DNA from: Bacteroidales bacterium UBA1715
GTDB lineage: Bacteria; Bacteroidota; Bacteroidia; Bacteroidales; UBA1715
Direction of reading: 5' to 3'
NCBI GenBank assembly: GCA_002317135.1
Contig: DCIX01000021.1
Location: forward strand, 101,816 to 165,815
Length of the DNA: 64,000 bases
Both the position numbers and the translations under genes were made by a program. Below the pieces are notes generated by a model. It was not told where the DNA came from. It did no database searches and saw only the letters and a list, made by a program, of their open reading frames with translations. Shown here piece after piece: positions 24,985-33,944 of this stretch (the first letter of the stretch is position 1; every line of letters starts with the position of its first letter).

Positions 24985-27456
24985 TTATTTTGTTGGCGGT
25001 AGCAGGTATGTTTTTCTTGTTCCGTTATTGAATTGAATTACAAGTATTTTCGCTGTTGAATAAGAGGGTAGAAAGATACAATTTTCTTCTCCGTTTATTG
25101 TCTTTTCTAATGTTCCATTTAGTGAATATTGGCTGATTTTTATTGCGTTTGTTAGAATTGACTTGCGTATTTCTGCAATCTCTGTTGCTGTAGAAATGAG
25201 CGTTATTGTTATGTGTTGTATGTCGGCATCAACAATAAATTGATATGCGTCATTTGGGTTTTCTTTGTTTCCAGCCCAAGTGTCGGAATATGCTGACGAA
25301 GGTGCTTTAGCTATAATTGTGCCTACGCATTGCTGCGACAGCATTGAGAATTCTCCGTTGCTGTCGGTTATGCACGAATCTATGGCTTTTTCATCACTTA
25401 CGAAGTAAACCGTTACATTTTCTACAGGATTGTTGTGTGTGCCAAAAACAGTTCCAGAAATACGATACCATGGGTCGCAATAGGATAGAAGTACATTGGT
25501 TTTAGAAGCCTCACTTTCGCAGTTGTTCTTTATTTGTGTCGCATATATGCTGAAAAATCCTTGTCTATTATAGGTTTGTTTAAATGGGCTATAGAGTTGT
25601 AATGGATATTTTAAAAGACTGTCGGCATACCAAACTATGCTATCGCCGATAGCTTGCACGGCTGTTTCTCTATTGTAACACGACTCATAATCAAACGTTT
25701 GCGGTGCTTTAATGTCGCAGTCGCATTTCTGTATGCTTTGTATTGGCATTGCTTGGCAATTGTTGTTGTATTCAACCCAAACTTGATAAATGCTATCGGC
25801 TATGATTTGTTCGCAACGGCTTTTGTCTATGGTAAAAGTTGATCCTTCGCCAATTTTATAGCCGTTTTCTTTGTTGTACCAGGTGAATTTCCCGTCTCCA
25901 ATAACTTTGTAGGTGATTTCTTTTCCACAAAATGATGTGTATAGTTTCTGATATCCGGCATCTTTTTCGTGTATGGTGATTGCTGTTTTTCGAGTAGGGC
26001 AATCGTTTGTTTTGTCTATTATTTCTACGGAATAAACCCCTTTTCTTTCTATTTGTATGTTGTTGTCTATGAATGCTGTAAGTGAATCATTTTCATACCA
26101 TTTAAATTCAAATGAATTTTGGTTAAATGGTATCGTTAGGTTATTGTTTATTGGTGCACACAAGGTTTTTTCTGCTTCGAGTTGATAGCCTCCGCAGTAG
26201 TTTGTACAGGTGTTTTGTAGTTTTGTTGCGTATGTTCTGTCTGTGTAATCTCCAAATCCTAGTTGCCCATCTGAATTACAACCACATACGAGAAATTCCG
26301 TATCTGTTTCTATGTATGAAACTCCACAGCCAGCAGAAATGTTTTGTACTTTCTGAACTTTTGTTGTGCTGTTTCGTCTCATATACACAGGAGTGAAGTA
26401 CTGTGTAACATTTTCTTTGCCGATACCTAATTGACCACCAGAATTTTGCGATAGGTCGCTAAAACGATTGTCTCCCCAGGCAACAACGAATTTTCCGTTT
26501 CTTTCTTGGGTGATTGCCATTGCATGTGAGTATCCGGCAGAGATAGCAATTACATTTGATAGGTATTCATTAGGTGTTTCTCCACCTAAAATTAAATCAG
26601 CGTATTTTGTTGTTTTATAATGACTTCCGCTTTTGTCTAAATGTGTTCCTTTATATGCACCTACGCCATAAACGAGTTTGTCGTTTCGTAATAAAATTCC
26701 AAAGAACATACCGCCGTCAATTGCGGTAATGTTTTGTATAGGTTTTCCGTTTTTGTCGTTGATTAAAGTGGGATATGAATGTGAGTCGGAATCGCCACAG
26801 CCCAATTGATCTGCTTGGTTGTCTCCCCAAGAATACACGGTTCCTTCGTTTGTTAACGCATATCCGTGTGTTCCACCAGCAGCTATCATTTGTATGTTTG
26901 TGAGGCGTTCGCTGGCGTTTTTTCGCACATACACTGGCGTGTTTTTGTCTTGTGTCGTTCCGTCACCAAGTTGCCCGTATGCATTGCTTCCCCAAGCGAC
27001 AACTTCGCCAGTTGTTAATAGGGCATAGGTGTGTGTTTGTCCTACGGATATTGCTTGTACATTTTCAAGGTATTTTGTGCCTGTTTCTCCTCCTAATACG
27101 GTGTCTGGAATGGAAACACCCGGACATTCAATACCATTTCCTAACTCTCCGTCAAAATTATACCCCCAGGCGAGTACATTTCCTGCCGATGTTACTGCAC
27201 AACAGAAATTACCCAATCCTGCATCTATGCTTACGATATTGTCAAGATTATCAGTGATTTCTGGTGTGTTTTGAACAGTTTTAGTTGTTGCTCGTGCTAA
27301 TTGTCCATAGTAATTATCTCCCCATGTTTGTACGGTTTTATTGTTGCAGGTATACACCGAATATGAATATCCTCCCGAAAAATGGGCTTTTTGTGCCTGT
27401 GCTGATAGACAGAACAATAGGCTGAAACAAGCCAATATTTGTTTAGAATAAGTCAT
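24985..27456 (-). CDS. RCC1-repeat propeller protein with T9SS-like tail
   Basis: 823 residues starting at MTYSKQILACFSLLFCLSAQA (ATG 27454-27456), chosen because it opens a signal peptide. Residues about 25-420 hold roughly seven RCC1 blades, with AWGSNAYGQLGDGTTQD and CGCNSDGQLGFGDYTD as clear examples. About 430-680 contain Cys-rich Ig-like segments; about 690-760 a carboxypeptidase-regulatory-like fold (ISGTVFGTHNNPVENVTVYFV); the last 60 residues resemble a T9SS sorting domain. A secreted RCC1 propeller is likely a binding module. Its start overlaps the end of the STN-barrel gene by 14 bases, so it is the third gene of the FecR operon. Confidence 0.82.
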   Translation of the reverse strand: MTYSKQILACFSLLFCLSAQAQKAHFSGGYSYSVYTCNNKTVQTWGDNYYGQLARATTKTVQNTPEITDNLDNIVSIDAGLGNFCCAVTSAGNVLAWGYNFDGELGNGIECPGVSIPDTVLGGETGTKYLENVQAISVGQTHTYALLTTGEVVAWGSNAYGQLGDGTTQDKNTPVYVRKNASERLTNIQMIAAGGTHGYALTNEGTVYSWGDNQADQLGCGDSDSHSYPTLINDKNGKPIQNITAIDGGMFFGILLRNDKLVYGVGAYKGTHLDKSGSHYKTTKYADLILGGETPNEYLSNVIAISAGYSHAMAITQERNGKFVVAWGDNRFSDLSQNSGGQLGIGKENVTQYFTPVYMRRNSTTKVQKVQNISAGCGVSYIETDTEFLVCGCNSDGQLGFGDYTDRTYATKLQNTCTNYCGGYQLEAEKTLCAPINNNLTIPFNQNSFEFKWYENDSLTAFIDNNIQIERKGVYSVEIIDKTNDCPTRKTAITIHEKDAGYQKLYTSFCGKEITYKVIGDGKFTWYNKENGYKIGEGSTFTIDKSRCEQIIADSIYQVWVEYNNNCQAMPIQSIQKCDCDIKAPQTFDYESCYNRETAVQAIGDSIVWYADSLLKYPLQLYSPFKQTYNRQGFFSIYATQIKNNCESEASKTNVLLSYCDPWYRISGTVFGTHNNPVENVTVYFVSDEKAIDSCITDSNGEFSMLSQQCVGTIIAKAPSSAYSDTWAGNKENPNDAYQFIVDADIQHITITLISTATEIAEIRKSILTNAIKISQYSLNGTLEKTINGEENCIFLPSYSTAKILVIQFNNGTRKTYLLPPTK

Positions 27457-28699
27457 ACGGAATGGTGTAATGGAATCCCCATACAAGTCCCCAGTGAGAT
27501 ACATACGCTTTACAACCAAGTTCTTGTAAGATTGATGGGGTTATGGAATACCAAGGTTTTATAGAAACAGAATATTGTTTTTCTAGGGAATATAAGAAAT
27601 TACAATAGATTGTAGCAGAGTAATTTATGGGTGTTAATAAATCTTTTACTTTATAGGTGCTTTCTCTGTCTTCTGTTGGAATTTCTCCTTGTGATTTTAA
27701 TAAAATGTGAGCCTGTAATGCTACCGATGGCTCTATGGAAATAGTGTTTGTTAGGTTACAATGAAATCCCAATCCAATTGGAATAGAAATGTAGTGCCAC
27801 GATAAAGTTGAAAGTTTTTCTTTTGTATGTTCTATTTTCTTTGGATTTTCTCGAATTGTGTATGTGTATGTTGAGTCAAGTACTTGAATAGCAACAGAAT
27901 CGCCGTTGTTGAATTTGTAATAGGTCATAATGTTTTTGTAGTCCCAGTACCAAATTGTGTCTTTGTATGTAAAGCTTGGATCGTCGGTGTAGTAGGTTGT
28001 TTTATATGAATTGATGATTCTGCAATTATATAGTGATAATCCAGTAGAAAAAAGCAAATTCTTTCGTTTGTAAGTGGCATCAATTTGTGATTTAAAGCCT
28101 AATCCTTTTTGATGTATTTCTTGAAGTGATGATGCGTAACTTGTTTTGTCATAAAATTGTATGTTATTCATTCCGATTCCTATACTTGCCGAAATTGAAA
28201 TACAATTTGGAGCAATGTGTAGGTAATTTGTTTCGTATCGTTTCATCGTAATTGTGTCAACAAATGGGATTGTGTCGGTTACGAAAACAGTTTCTGTTAT
28301 TGTTTTATGGTGTGTGATTGTGTCATATACGGGAATGGTATCGTAAATGGTAACGATTTTGTTTTGTTTATTGTTTGGTTTTGTCGGAGGCGTTTGTTCT
28401 TTAATTTCTTTGGGCGCTTCTGTTACAATTACTTGTTTACCAACTACTTTGTAGTTGTATTTACGTCCTAAAATAGACGAAATACAAGTTGTAAAATCGG
28501 TGTTGTTAAATGTAAATGAATATTTCTTATTGTCGAAAATATCGCTGTTGAATGAGATTTGATATCCCGCTTGTTTACAGATTTCTTGTAAAATATTTGC
28601 TGTTGTTTCTCCTTGCGTTTTGTATGTAATAGATTGACTAAGAGCAATATTGCTCGTAAATAAACATACGAATATGGCAATAAAATGCAAGAACCTCAT
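27443..28699 (-). CDS. STN-domain outer-membrane beta-barrel protein
   Basis: 418 residues from MRFLHFIAIF (ATG 28697-28699), a signal peptide of about 22 residues. Residues about 25-95 are a secretin/TonB short N-terminal (STN) domain (ILQEICKQAGYQISFNSDIF, the fold that contacts FecR-type anti-sigma factors). A low-complexity linker with DTIPVYDTITHHKTI repeats spans the periplasm, and the last 230 residues alternate strands and Tyr/Trp-rich girdles like a small outer-membrane barrel, ending in an aromatic residue (Phe). There is no plug domain, so it is not a TonB receptor. It sits between fecR and the RCC1 gene. Confidence 0.75.
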   Translation of the reverse strand: MRFLHFIAIFVCLFTSNIALSQSITYKTQGETTANILQEICKQAGYQISFNSDIFDNKKYSFTFNNTDFTTCISSILGRKYNYKVVGKQVIVTEAPKEIKEQTPPTKPNNKQNKIVTIYDTIPVYDTITHHKTITETVFVTDTIPFVDTITMKRYETNYLHIAPNCISISASIGIGMNNIQFYDKTSYASSLQEIHQKGLGFKSQIDATYKRKNLLFSTGLSLYNCRIINSYKTTYYTDDPSFTYKDTIWYWDYKNIMTYYKFNNGDSVAIQVLDSTYTYTIRENPKKIEHTKEKLSTLSWHYISIPIGLGFHCNLTNTISIEPSVALQAHILLKSQGEIPTEDRESTYKVKDLLTPINYSATIYCNFLYSLEKQYSVSIKPWYSITPSILQELGCKAYVSHWGLVWGFHYTIPYDLF

Positions 28700-28756
28700 A
28701 GCAAATAAAAACTGCCACAAGATACGAATTTTTTGCAAAAAGGTTTTTGTTTGATG

Positions 28757-29680
28757 TTACTTTGCTTCAGAAACCACAACGTTATTGTCTATGATTTTGT
28801 AGTTGAATTTTGGTATTGTTAACGCAATAAGATTAAGAGTTTCTTGTAAAGAAAGATCTTTGTATGTTGCAGTTAAACGAATGTTTTTCAATTCTTTTGA
28901 GCAATTATTTGTATTAAAATTACAATTGTAGTGACGGGCTAAATCAGTATAAACTTGTGACAAGTTTGTGTTGTTAAACAAGAGTGTTTTTGTCTTCCAA
29001 GAAAGAAAGTTTACATCTGTATTTTGTGATGTCGTAAGATTGTTGTCTTGTAAATCTGCTCGTTCACCTTTCTCAATAATTACATCTTGTGATTCGGTAG
29101 CAACCTTTACTTTTCCTGTCTCAACAACTACGAAAGCATCTTCTTTCTCGTTGATTTGGAAAGATGTGCCAAGAACTGTTACAGTGAAAGATTCGCTCGT
29201 AACAGTGAATGGAGCAGATTCGTTTCTGCGTACCTCGCAAAATACATTTCCTTTTGTTGTTATATTTCGTTCATTAGCCGCAAACTGCTTTGGATAACAG
29301 ATAGTTGCACCGTTTTGTAGGAAGATTTGGGAACTATCGGGCAAAACAATTGTTTTAACTGTAGCATCATTGTTTGCAATTGTAACCAATTGTGTTTCCT
29401 GTGTTTTAAATAGGGTAAAACAACCGATTGCAAGTGCGGCAGCTGCAGCAACAGTAGAGATTTTCTTCCACATAGGAATAAATTTCCCTTTATGTGCGAA
29501 TTTTTGGAACGCAGATTCGCTATCGTATTTGTTTGAGTTGATTGAATACCAAAGTTTACAGGCTTCTTCAAATTCTTTCTTGTTCTTTTCGTCTGTACGA
29601 ACCCAGTCAAGCAGTTGCTTTGCTTCGTCTTCTGTGGCTGTACCTGACAAATATGCGTCTATATAATTATGTGTGTCCAT
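28757..29680 (-). CDS. FecR-family anti-sigma regulator
   Basis: 307 residues. N-terminal cytosolic helices (IDAYLSGTATEDEAKQLLDWV), a membrane segment at about 73-92, the periplasmic FecR domain with TTKGNVFCEVRRNESAPFTV and VTVLGTSFQINE, and the DUF4974 C-terminus LSQVYTDLARHYNCNFN. FecR relays an outer-membrane signal to an ECF sigma factor. No sigma factor gene lies beside it; the next gene upstream is a divergent TPR protein. It heads the operon with the STN-barrel and RCC1 genes, 57 bases before the STN gene. Confidence 0.9.
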   Translation of the reverse strand: MDTHNYIDAYLSGTATEDEAKQLLDWVRTDEKNKKEFEEACKLWYSINSNKYDSESAFQKFAHKGKFIPMWKKISTVAAAAALAIGCFTLFKTQETQLVTIANNDATVKTIVLPDSSQIFLQNGATICYPKQFAANERNITTKGNVFCEVRRNESAPFTVTSESFTVTVLGTSFQINEKEDAFVVVETGKVKVATESQDVIIEKGERADLQDNNLTTSQNTDVNFLSWKTKTLLFNNTNLSQVYTDLARHYNCNFNTNNCSKELKNIRLTATYKDLSLQETLNLIALTIPKFNYKIIDNNVVVSEAK

Positions 29681-29861
29681 TCTGTTTTTGTTCTAAATGC
29701 AAAGTAAAGACAATATGCAAATAAAAAACCCTATATTACAACTGAAAATATGAACAAATTATGATACAACTGTTTGTTACATAGAAAATATGGGGCGTTT
29801 GTTGCAATTTTTACTTGCAATTTGAGAAACTTTGAATTTTGTGATAAAATTTTTGTCAAAA

Positions 29862-29893
29862 CATAGTTATTGTAAAAGAAAATCCTATTTTTG
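29862..29893 (+). promoter_or_regulatory. Promoter of the TPR-ribH operon
   Basis: TTTG (29862-29865), a 20-base spacer and TATTTTTG (29886-29893), about 30 bases before the ATG at 29924. Confidence 0.7.
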
Positions 29894-29923
29894 CACACAA
29901 AATAAAATCTAATTACGAAAACA

Positions 29924-30595
29924 ATGGCAGAAGAAACAGAAAACCTAACAGAACAAATTGGTGATTCAGTAAATAAAGTTGAACAATTTGTTGAGAAAAA
30001 TAAAAAGTCTTTAATAATAGGTGGTGTTGTTGTAGTTTTATTGATTTGCGGTTTCTTCGCATATAAGAATCTATATCTTGGTAAAAAACAAAGTGAAGCA
30101 ATGGCTGCTATGTGGCCTGCTCAAATGCAATTCAGCAAAGATTCTTTCCATATTGCATTGTATGGTAATGAAAATGTAACTGGTTTTGAAGATATTGTAA
30201 AAGAGTACGGTAATACAAAAGCAGGAAACACTGCTAACTACTATGCAGGTGTTTGTGCATTGAATTTAGGTGAATTTGATGCAGCTATTGATTATTTAGA
30301 TGATTTTTCTGGTGATGATTTAATGTTGAAACCACTTGCAGTAGGTCTAATTGGTGATGCTTATTCGGAAAAAGAAGAATATGCAAAAGCTGCTTCTCAA
30401 TATGAAAAGGCTGCTAATATAGCTGACAATGAATCAATGAGTCCATACTTCTTAATGAAGGCTGGTAGAGTATATGAGAAGATGGGTAAAAACTCTGCTG
30501 CAGTAAAGGTTTATACTAAAATTAAATCTGATTACAACAGCTCTATGGAAGCTAGAGATATTGAAAAATACATCACTCGTGCATCGGCAAAATAA
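29924..30595 (+). CDS. Membrane-anchored TPR protein
   Basis: 223 residues. A charged N-terminus, one membrane segment at about 28-48 ([17 protein letters not shown]), then TPR-like helices in the periplasm ([56 protein letters not shown]). The layout resembles the YfgM type of envelope chaperone adaptors, which is an inference from topology. Its stop overlaps the ribH start by one base. Confidence 0.8.
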   Translation: MAEETENLTEQIGDSVNKVEQFVEKNKKSLIIGGVVVVLLICGFFAYKNLYLGKKQSEAMAAMWPAQMQFSKDSFHIALYGNENVTGFEDIVKEYGNTKAGNTANYYAGVCALNLGEFDAAIDYLDDFSGDDLMLKPLAVGLIGDAYSEKEEYAKAASQYEKAANIADNESMSPYFLMKAGRVYEKMGKNSAAVKVYTKIKSDYNSSMEARDIEKYITRASAK

Positions 30596-31074
30596 TGGCA
30601 ACTTCTCTAAAAAATCTTTCTGATTACGATCCTCAGTCGGTTCCAAACGCTTCGGAACTATCTATTGGTATAGTTGTGGCTGAGTGGAATATGGATGTGA
30701 ACACATTGCTTTTGCAAGGTGCTATCGAAGCTTTGAAAAAACACGGCGTTAAAGACAATAACATTATTGTAAACTATGTGCCAGGTTCTTTTGAATTAAC
30801 ATACGGTGCCCGTGTGATGTCGGAAAATTACGATGTTGATGCTGTGATTGTAATCGGTACGGTTATTCAAGGTGAAACTCCTCACTTTACATATATTTGT
30901 CAGTCTGTTTCGTATGGAATGACAGAATTAAATCTTTCGTGTGATATTCCATTTATATTTGGTTTACTTACAGTAAATACCAAAGAACAAGCAATGGATA
31001 GAGCTGGTGGAAAGTATGGAAATAAAGGTGTGGAAGCCGCTATTACAGCCATAAAAATGGCATTGTATAATTAA
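30595..31074 (+). CDS. ribH: 6,7-dimethyl-8-ribityllumazine synthase
   Basis: 159 residues with the family motifs [30 protein letters not shown] and [12 protein letters not shown]. It joins the ribityl-aminouracil and dihydroxybutanone phosphate to form lumazine, the penultimate step of riboflavin synthesis, usually as a 60-mer or decamer. No other rib gene and no recognisable FMN riboswitch lies nearby. It is translationally coupled to the TPR gene. Confidence 0.95.
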   Translation: MATSLKNLSDYDPQSVPNASELSIGIVVAEWNMDVNTLLLQGAIEALKKHGVKDNNIIVNYVPGSFELTYGARVMSENYDVDAVIVIGTVIQGETPHFTYICQSVSYGMTELNLSCDIPFIFGLLTVNTKEQAMDRAGGKYGNKGVEAAITAIKMALYN

Positions 31075-31108
31075 TCATTCTTTCTGATTTTTTGATTTGT
31101 AAAATTTG

Positions 31109-31116
31109 TATCTTTG
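31109..31116 (+). promoter_or_regulatory. -7 box before the DUF2520 gene
   Basis: TATCTTTG 30 bases before the ATG at 31147. It suggests that the following compact gene group can be transcribed separately from ribH. Confidence 0.5.
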
Positions 31117-31146
31117 TATGTCTTAGACATAAAAGATTCGATTATT

Positions 31147-31920
31147 ATGAATGTTGTTATTATAGGTGCAGGCAATGTCGGAACACACTTTGCAAGGGCA
31201 TTGAAATCTGCTAATATTCCCGTTTTACAGGTGGTGAGTCGTACTATGAAGTCTGCTGTAGAGTTGGCTTCTGAGTTGGGTTGTTCGTTTGCTACGGATT
31301 ATCAGGATATTAATCCTCATGGTGATATTTATATCCTTTGCGTTTCTGATGATTCAATTAGTTCTATTGTAAGACAATTACCTATACAAGATAAGTTGGT
31401 TGTTCATACTTCTGGTAGCGTGGGGATAAAAGTATTCTACGATTATGCTACAAACTATGGTTGTATTTACCCATTACAGTCGTTTTCTAAATTTAAGGAT
31501 TTGAATTATGCGGAAATTCCTGTTTTTGTTGAGGCAAATACTGAGGAAAATCAGCAAATCCTAATAGATTTGATGAAACAAATTACACCACATGTACAGG
31601 TGCTTTCCTCGCAACAACGTGCGATTATCCATTTGTGTGGGGTGTTAGTGAATAATTTTTCAAATCATTTGTGCACTTTGGCGGAAATGATGATGAAAGA
31701 CAATCAGCTACAATTTGAATTGTTGAAACCGCTTCTAAAGGAAACATACGAGAAAATGTTAAAATATTCTCCGTATATCTCTCAAACGGGACCGGCCGTT
31801 CGAAACGATGAGATTATCTTGCAACGCCATAGAGATTTGTTGGCAGATAATCCTGATGTTTTGAATATTTATAATGCTATGACTGAAAGTATTAAGAAAA
31901 CTCACTCCGAAAATAAATAG
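31147..31920 (+). CDS. Rossmann-fold and DUF2520 protein
   Basis: 257 residues from the ATG at 31147. An N-terminal NAD(P)-binding fold has VIIGAGNVGTHFARAL, resembling F420-dependent oxidoreductases and ProC; the C-terminal helical DUF2520 domain includes IHLCGVLVNNFSNHL. The upstream ATG-like extension is not conserved in form and overlaps the -7 box. The substrate is unknown. It stands next to kdsC, a UbiA-family gene and maf; this neighbourhood is, from memory, common in Bacteroidales. Confidence 0.82.
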   Translation: MNVVIIGAGNVGTHFARALKSANIPVLQVVSRTMKSAVELASELGCSFATDYQDINPHGDIYILCVSDDSISSIVRQLPIQDKLVVHTSGSVGIKVFYDYATNYGCIYPLQSFSKFKDLNYAEIPVFVEANTEENQQILIDLMKQITPHVQVLSSQQRAIIHLCGVLVNNFSNHLCTLAEMMMKDNQLQFELLKPLLKETYEKMLKYSPYISQTGPAVRNDEIILQRHRDLLADNPDVLNIYNAMTESIKKTHSENK

Positions 31921-31921
31921 T

Positions 31922-32443
31922 ATGGTAAGTTTTAAAGATAAGTTAAAGAAAGTCAAGGCTTTCGTGTTTGATGTAGATGGAGTGTGGACAAATGGCTACA
32001 TTTATGTTGATGCACTTGGACAACAAATGCGTTCTACAAATGTGAAAGATGGTTATGCTGTGCATTATGCAGCAAAGTTGGGCTATCCAATAGCTATTAT
32101 CACTGGTGGAAAATGTAAGTCTATAATTAAGCGATTTAATGATTTAGGCGTTACAGATGTATATCTTGAAGCATCAGATAAAACGGTGTGCTTTGCCGAA
32201 TTTCTAAAAAAATATGATTTAAAGGCAAAGGACATTCTTTATATGGGCGATGATATTCCTGATTATCCAGTTATGAAAAAATGTGGGTTAAAGGTTTGTC
32301 CGTCCGATGCCGCTCATGAAATTCTTGAGCTTGCAGATTATATTTCTGGTTTTAAAGGTGGCGAAGGTTGTGTACGTGATATTGTAGAACAAACTCTTCG
32401 TGCTCAGGATAATTGGTTTAAACAAGAAGGATTTGTTTGGTAA
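31922..32443 (+). CDS. kdsC: KDO-8-phosphate phosphatase-like HAD hydrolase
   Basis: 173 residues, capless HAD fold. Motif I is VFDVDGVWTNG (the two catalytic Asp), motif II IITGG, motif IV GDDIPD. It hydrolyses KDO-8-phosphate to KDO for the LPS inner core in the cytoplasm, or a close sugar phosphate. Starts two bases after DUF2520 and its stop overlaps the ATG of the prenyltransferase. Confidence 0.88.
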   Translation: MVSFKDKLKKVKAFVFDVDGVWTNGYIYVDALGQQMRSTNVKDGYAVHYAAKLGYPIAIITGGKCKSIIKRFNDLGVTDVYLEASDKTVCFAEFLKKYDLKAKDILYMGDDIPDYPVMKKCGLKVCPSDAAHEILELADYISGFKGGEGCVRDIVEQTLRAQDNWFKQEGFVW

Positions 32444-33360
32444 TGAAGTATTTACAGTTAATACGCTATAAGAATTTATTCATTGTTATTGCGACAATGC
32501 TTGTTGTTCGATATGCGTTATTGGCTCAATTTATGCCATTGCAGTTATCTACAACAGGATTCATCTTGTTGGTTGTTGCAACTGTTTGTATCACGGCTGC
32601 TGGCTATGTCATAAATGACTATTTTGATGTCAATGCTGATATGATGAACAAGCCGGAAAAAGTGATTGTTGGTTCTTCAATCAGTAGAAGATCTGCTATG
32701 ATTCTTCATTGGATATTGAATGTAATTGGTTGTATTTGTGGTGCTTTAGTTGCATTTGGTATTGCGCAACCAACATATTCATTTGTGTTTATTTTTATTT
32801 GTGGCATTTTATGGTTCTATTCAACTACATTTAGTAAAGAACCAATTGTTGGTAATGTTGTTGTTGCATTATTGGTGGCTGCAGTTCCGCTTATTACTGT
32901 TTTATTTGAAATGTTGCCGTTATTGTCTTTCCCAATTGACGAATTACGACCAATGCATATTCAATTTGAAGAAATTTTATTATGGTCGTTTGGCTATACA
33001 TTATTTGCTTTTTTGTTGACTTTGGAACGCGAAATGGTAAAGGATATAGAAGATATGGAAGGCGATAGGACATACGGTCGTAATACATTGCCAATCGCAT
33101 ACGGTTTAAAAACTGCTCGACATACAACTTTGGCTGTCGGTTTTGTGACACTTTGTTCGTTTATCTATGCACAAATATGTAAATTGAACGATGTTGTGTC
33201 TGTATTGTTTTTATCTGCATTAGTGACAATTCCACTGATCTATGTCTTGGTTGCTTTGGCAAAAGCAGATTCCTCACAGGACTATGCACGAATTAGTTTG
33301 TGTTTGAAATTAGTTATGGTGATGGGCTTGGCATATTTGATTCTTATAAGATGCATTTAG
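32443..33360 (+). CDS. UbiA-family prenyltransferase
   Basis: 305 residues from the ATG at 32443, which overlaps the kdsC stop. About eight membrane segments; the first Asp-rich motif is NDYFDVNADMMNKP and the second region is DIEDMEGDRTYGRNTLP. These bind the prenyl diphosphate through Mg2+. In Bacteroidota, close relatives are usually named geranylgeranylglycerol-phosphate geranylgeranyltransferase; menaquinone-type acceptors (MenA or MqnP) remain possible since futalosine-pathway genes occur in this window. Its last 10 bases overlap maf. Confidence 0.82.
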   Translation: MKYLQLIRYKNLFIVIATMLVVRYALLAQFMPLQLSTTGFILLVVATVCITAAGYVINDYFDVNADMMNKPEKVIVGSSISRRSAMILHWILNVIGCICGALVAFGIAQPTYSFVFIFICGILWFYSTTFSKEPIVGNVVVALLVAAVPLITVLFEMLPLLSFPIDELRPMHIQFEEILLWSFGYTLFAFLLTLEREMVKDIEDMEGDRTYGRNTLPIAYGLKTARHTTLAVGFVTLCSFIYAQICKLNDVVSVLFLSALVTIPLIYVLVALAKADSSQDYARISLCLKLVMVMGLAYLILIRCI

Positions 33361-33944
33361 TAGGTCGGAAATTACAGCAATATCGTGTTATTTTAGGTTC
33401 GGCTTCACCTCGCCGTAAAGAATTGTTGGCTGGATTGGATATTCCTTTTGACGTAATTGTAAAGAATGCAACGGAAACAATTGACCAGTCATTGTCGCTT
33501 GAATATATTCCGGAACATATTGCAGAACAAAAATTTACAGCGTTTCTCTCTGATTTACAAGAAAAAGACTTCCTTATAACTTCTGATACTTTGGTGTTTT
33601 GTGAAGATAAAGCACTTGGTAAACCGAAATCAGCAGAGGAAGCTAAGCAAATGGTACAATTTTTATCTGGGAAAACACATTCTGTAGTTACCGGTGTTTG
33701 TATTGGCACGAAACGGAAACATCTTCTGTTTCATGATATTGCAAAAGTTACATTTGCTCAAATTGCAGAATCTGATATAGATTATTACATAGAAAAATAT
33801 AAACCATTCGATAAAGCCGGATCGTACGGAGTCCAGGAATGGATAGGATATATGGGCATAGAAAAACTTGAAGGTTCATTCTATACCGTTATGGGACTTC
33901 CTGTACAGATGTTATACAACAAAATATTGGAATATGAAGAGTAG
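33351..33944 (+). CDS. maf: Maf-like nucleoside triphosphate pyrophosphatase
   Basis: 197 residues from the ATG at 33351. Motifs ILGSASPRRKELLAGL, TSDTLVFCEDKALGKP and KAGSYGVQEWIG define the Maf family, which cleaves non-canonical or modified dNTPs and UTP and is linked to septum arrest in other bacteria. It overlaps the preceding gene by 10 bases and the next by 11, so translation is coupled. Confidence 0.93.
   Translation: MHLVGRKLQQYRVILGSASPRRKELLAGLDIPFDVIVKNATETIDQSLSLEYIPEHIAEQKFTAFLSDLQEKDFLITSDTLVFCEDKALGKPKSAEEAKQMVQFLSGKTHSVVTGVCIGTKRKHLLFHDIAKVTFAQIAESDIDYYIEKYKPFDKAGSYGVQEWIGYMGIEKLEGSFYTVMGLPVQMLYNKILEYEE

Noticed and set aside
25317..27274. Several 60-100-residue plus-strand frames opposite the RCC1 gene
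   Set aside because: All are antisense to the repeat-rich RCC1 coding frame and have no start signals or domain likeness.
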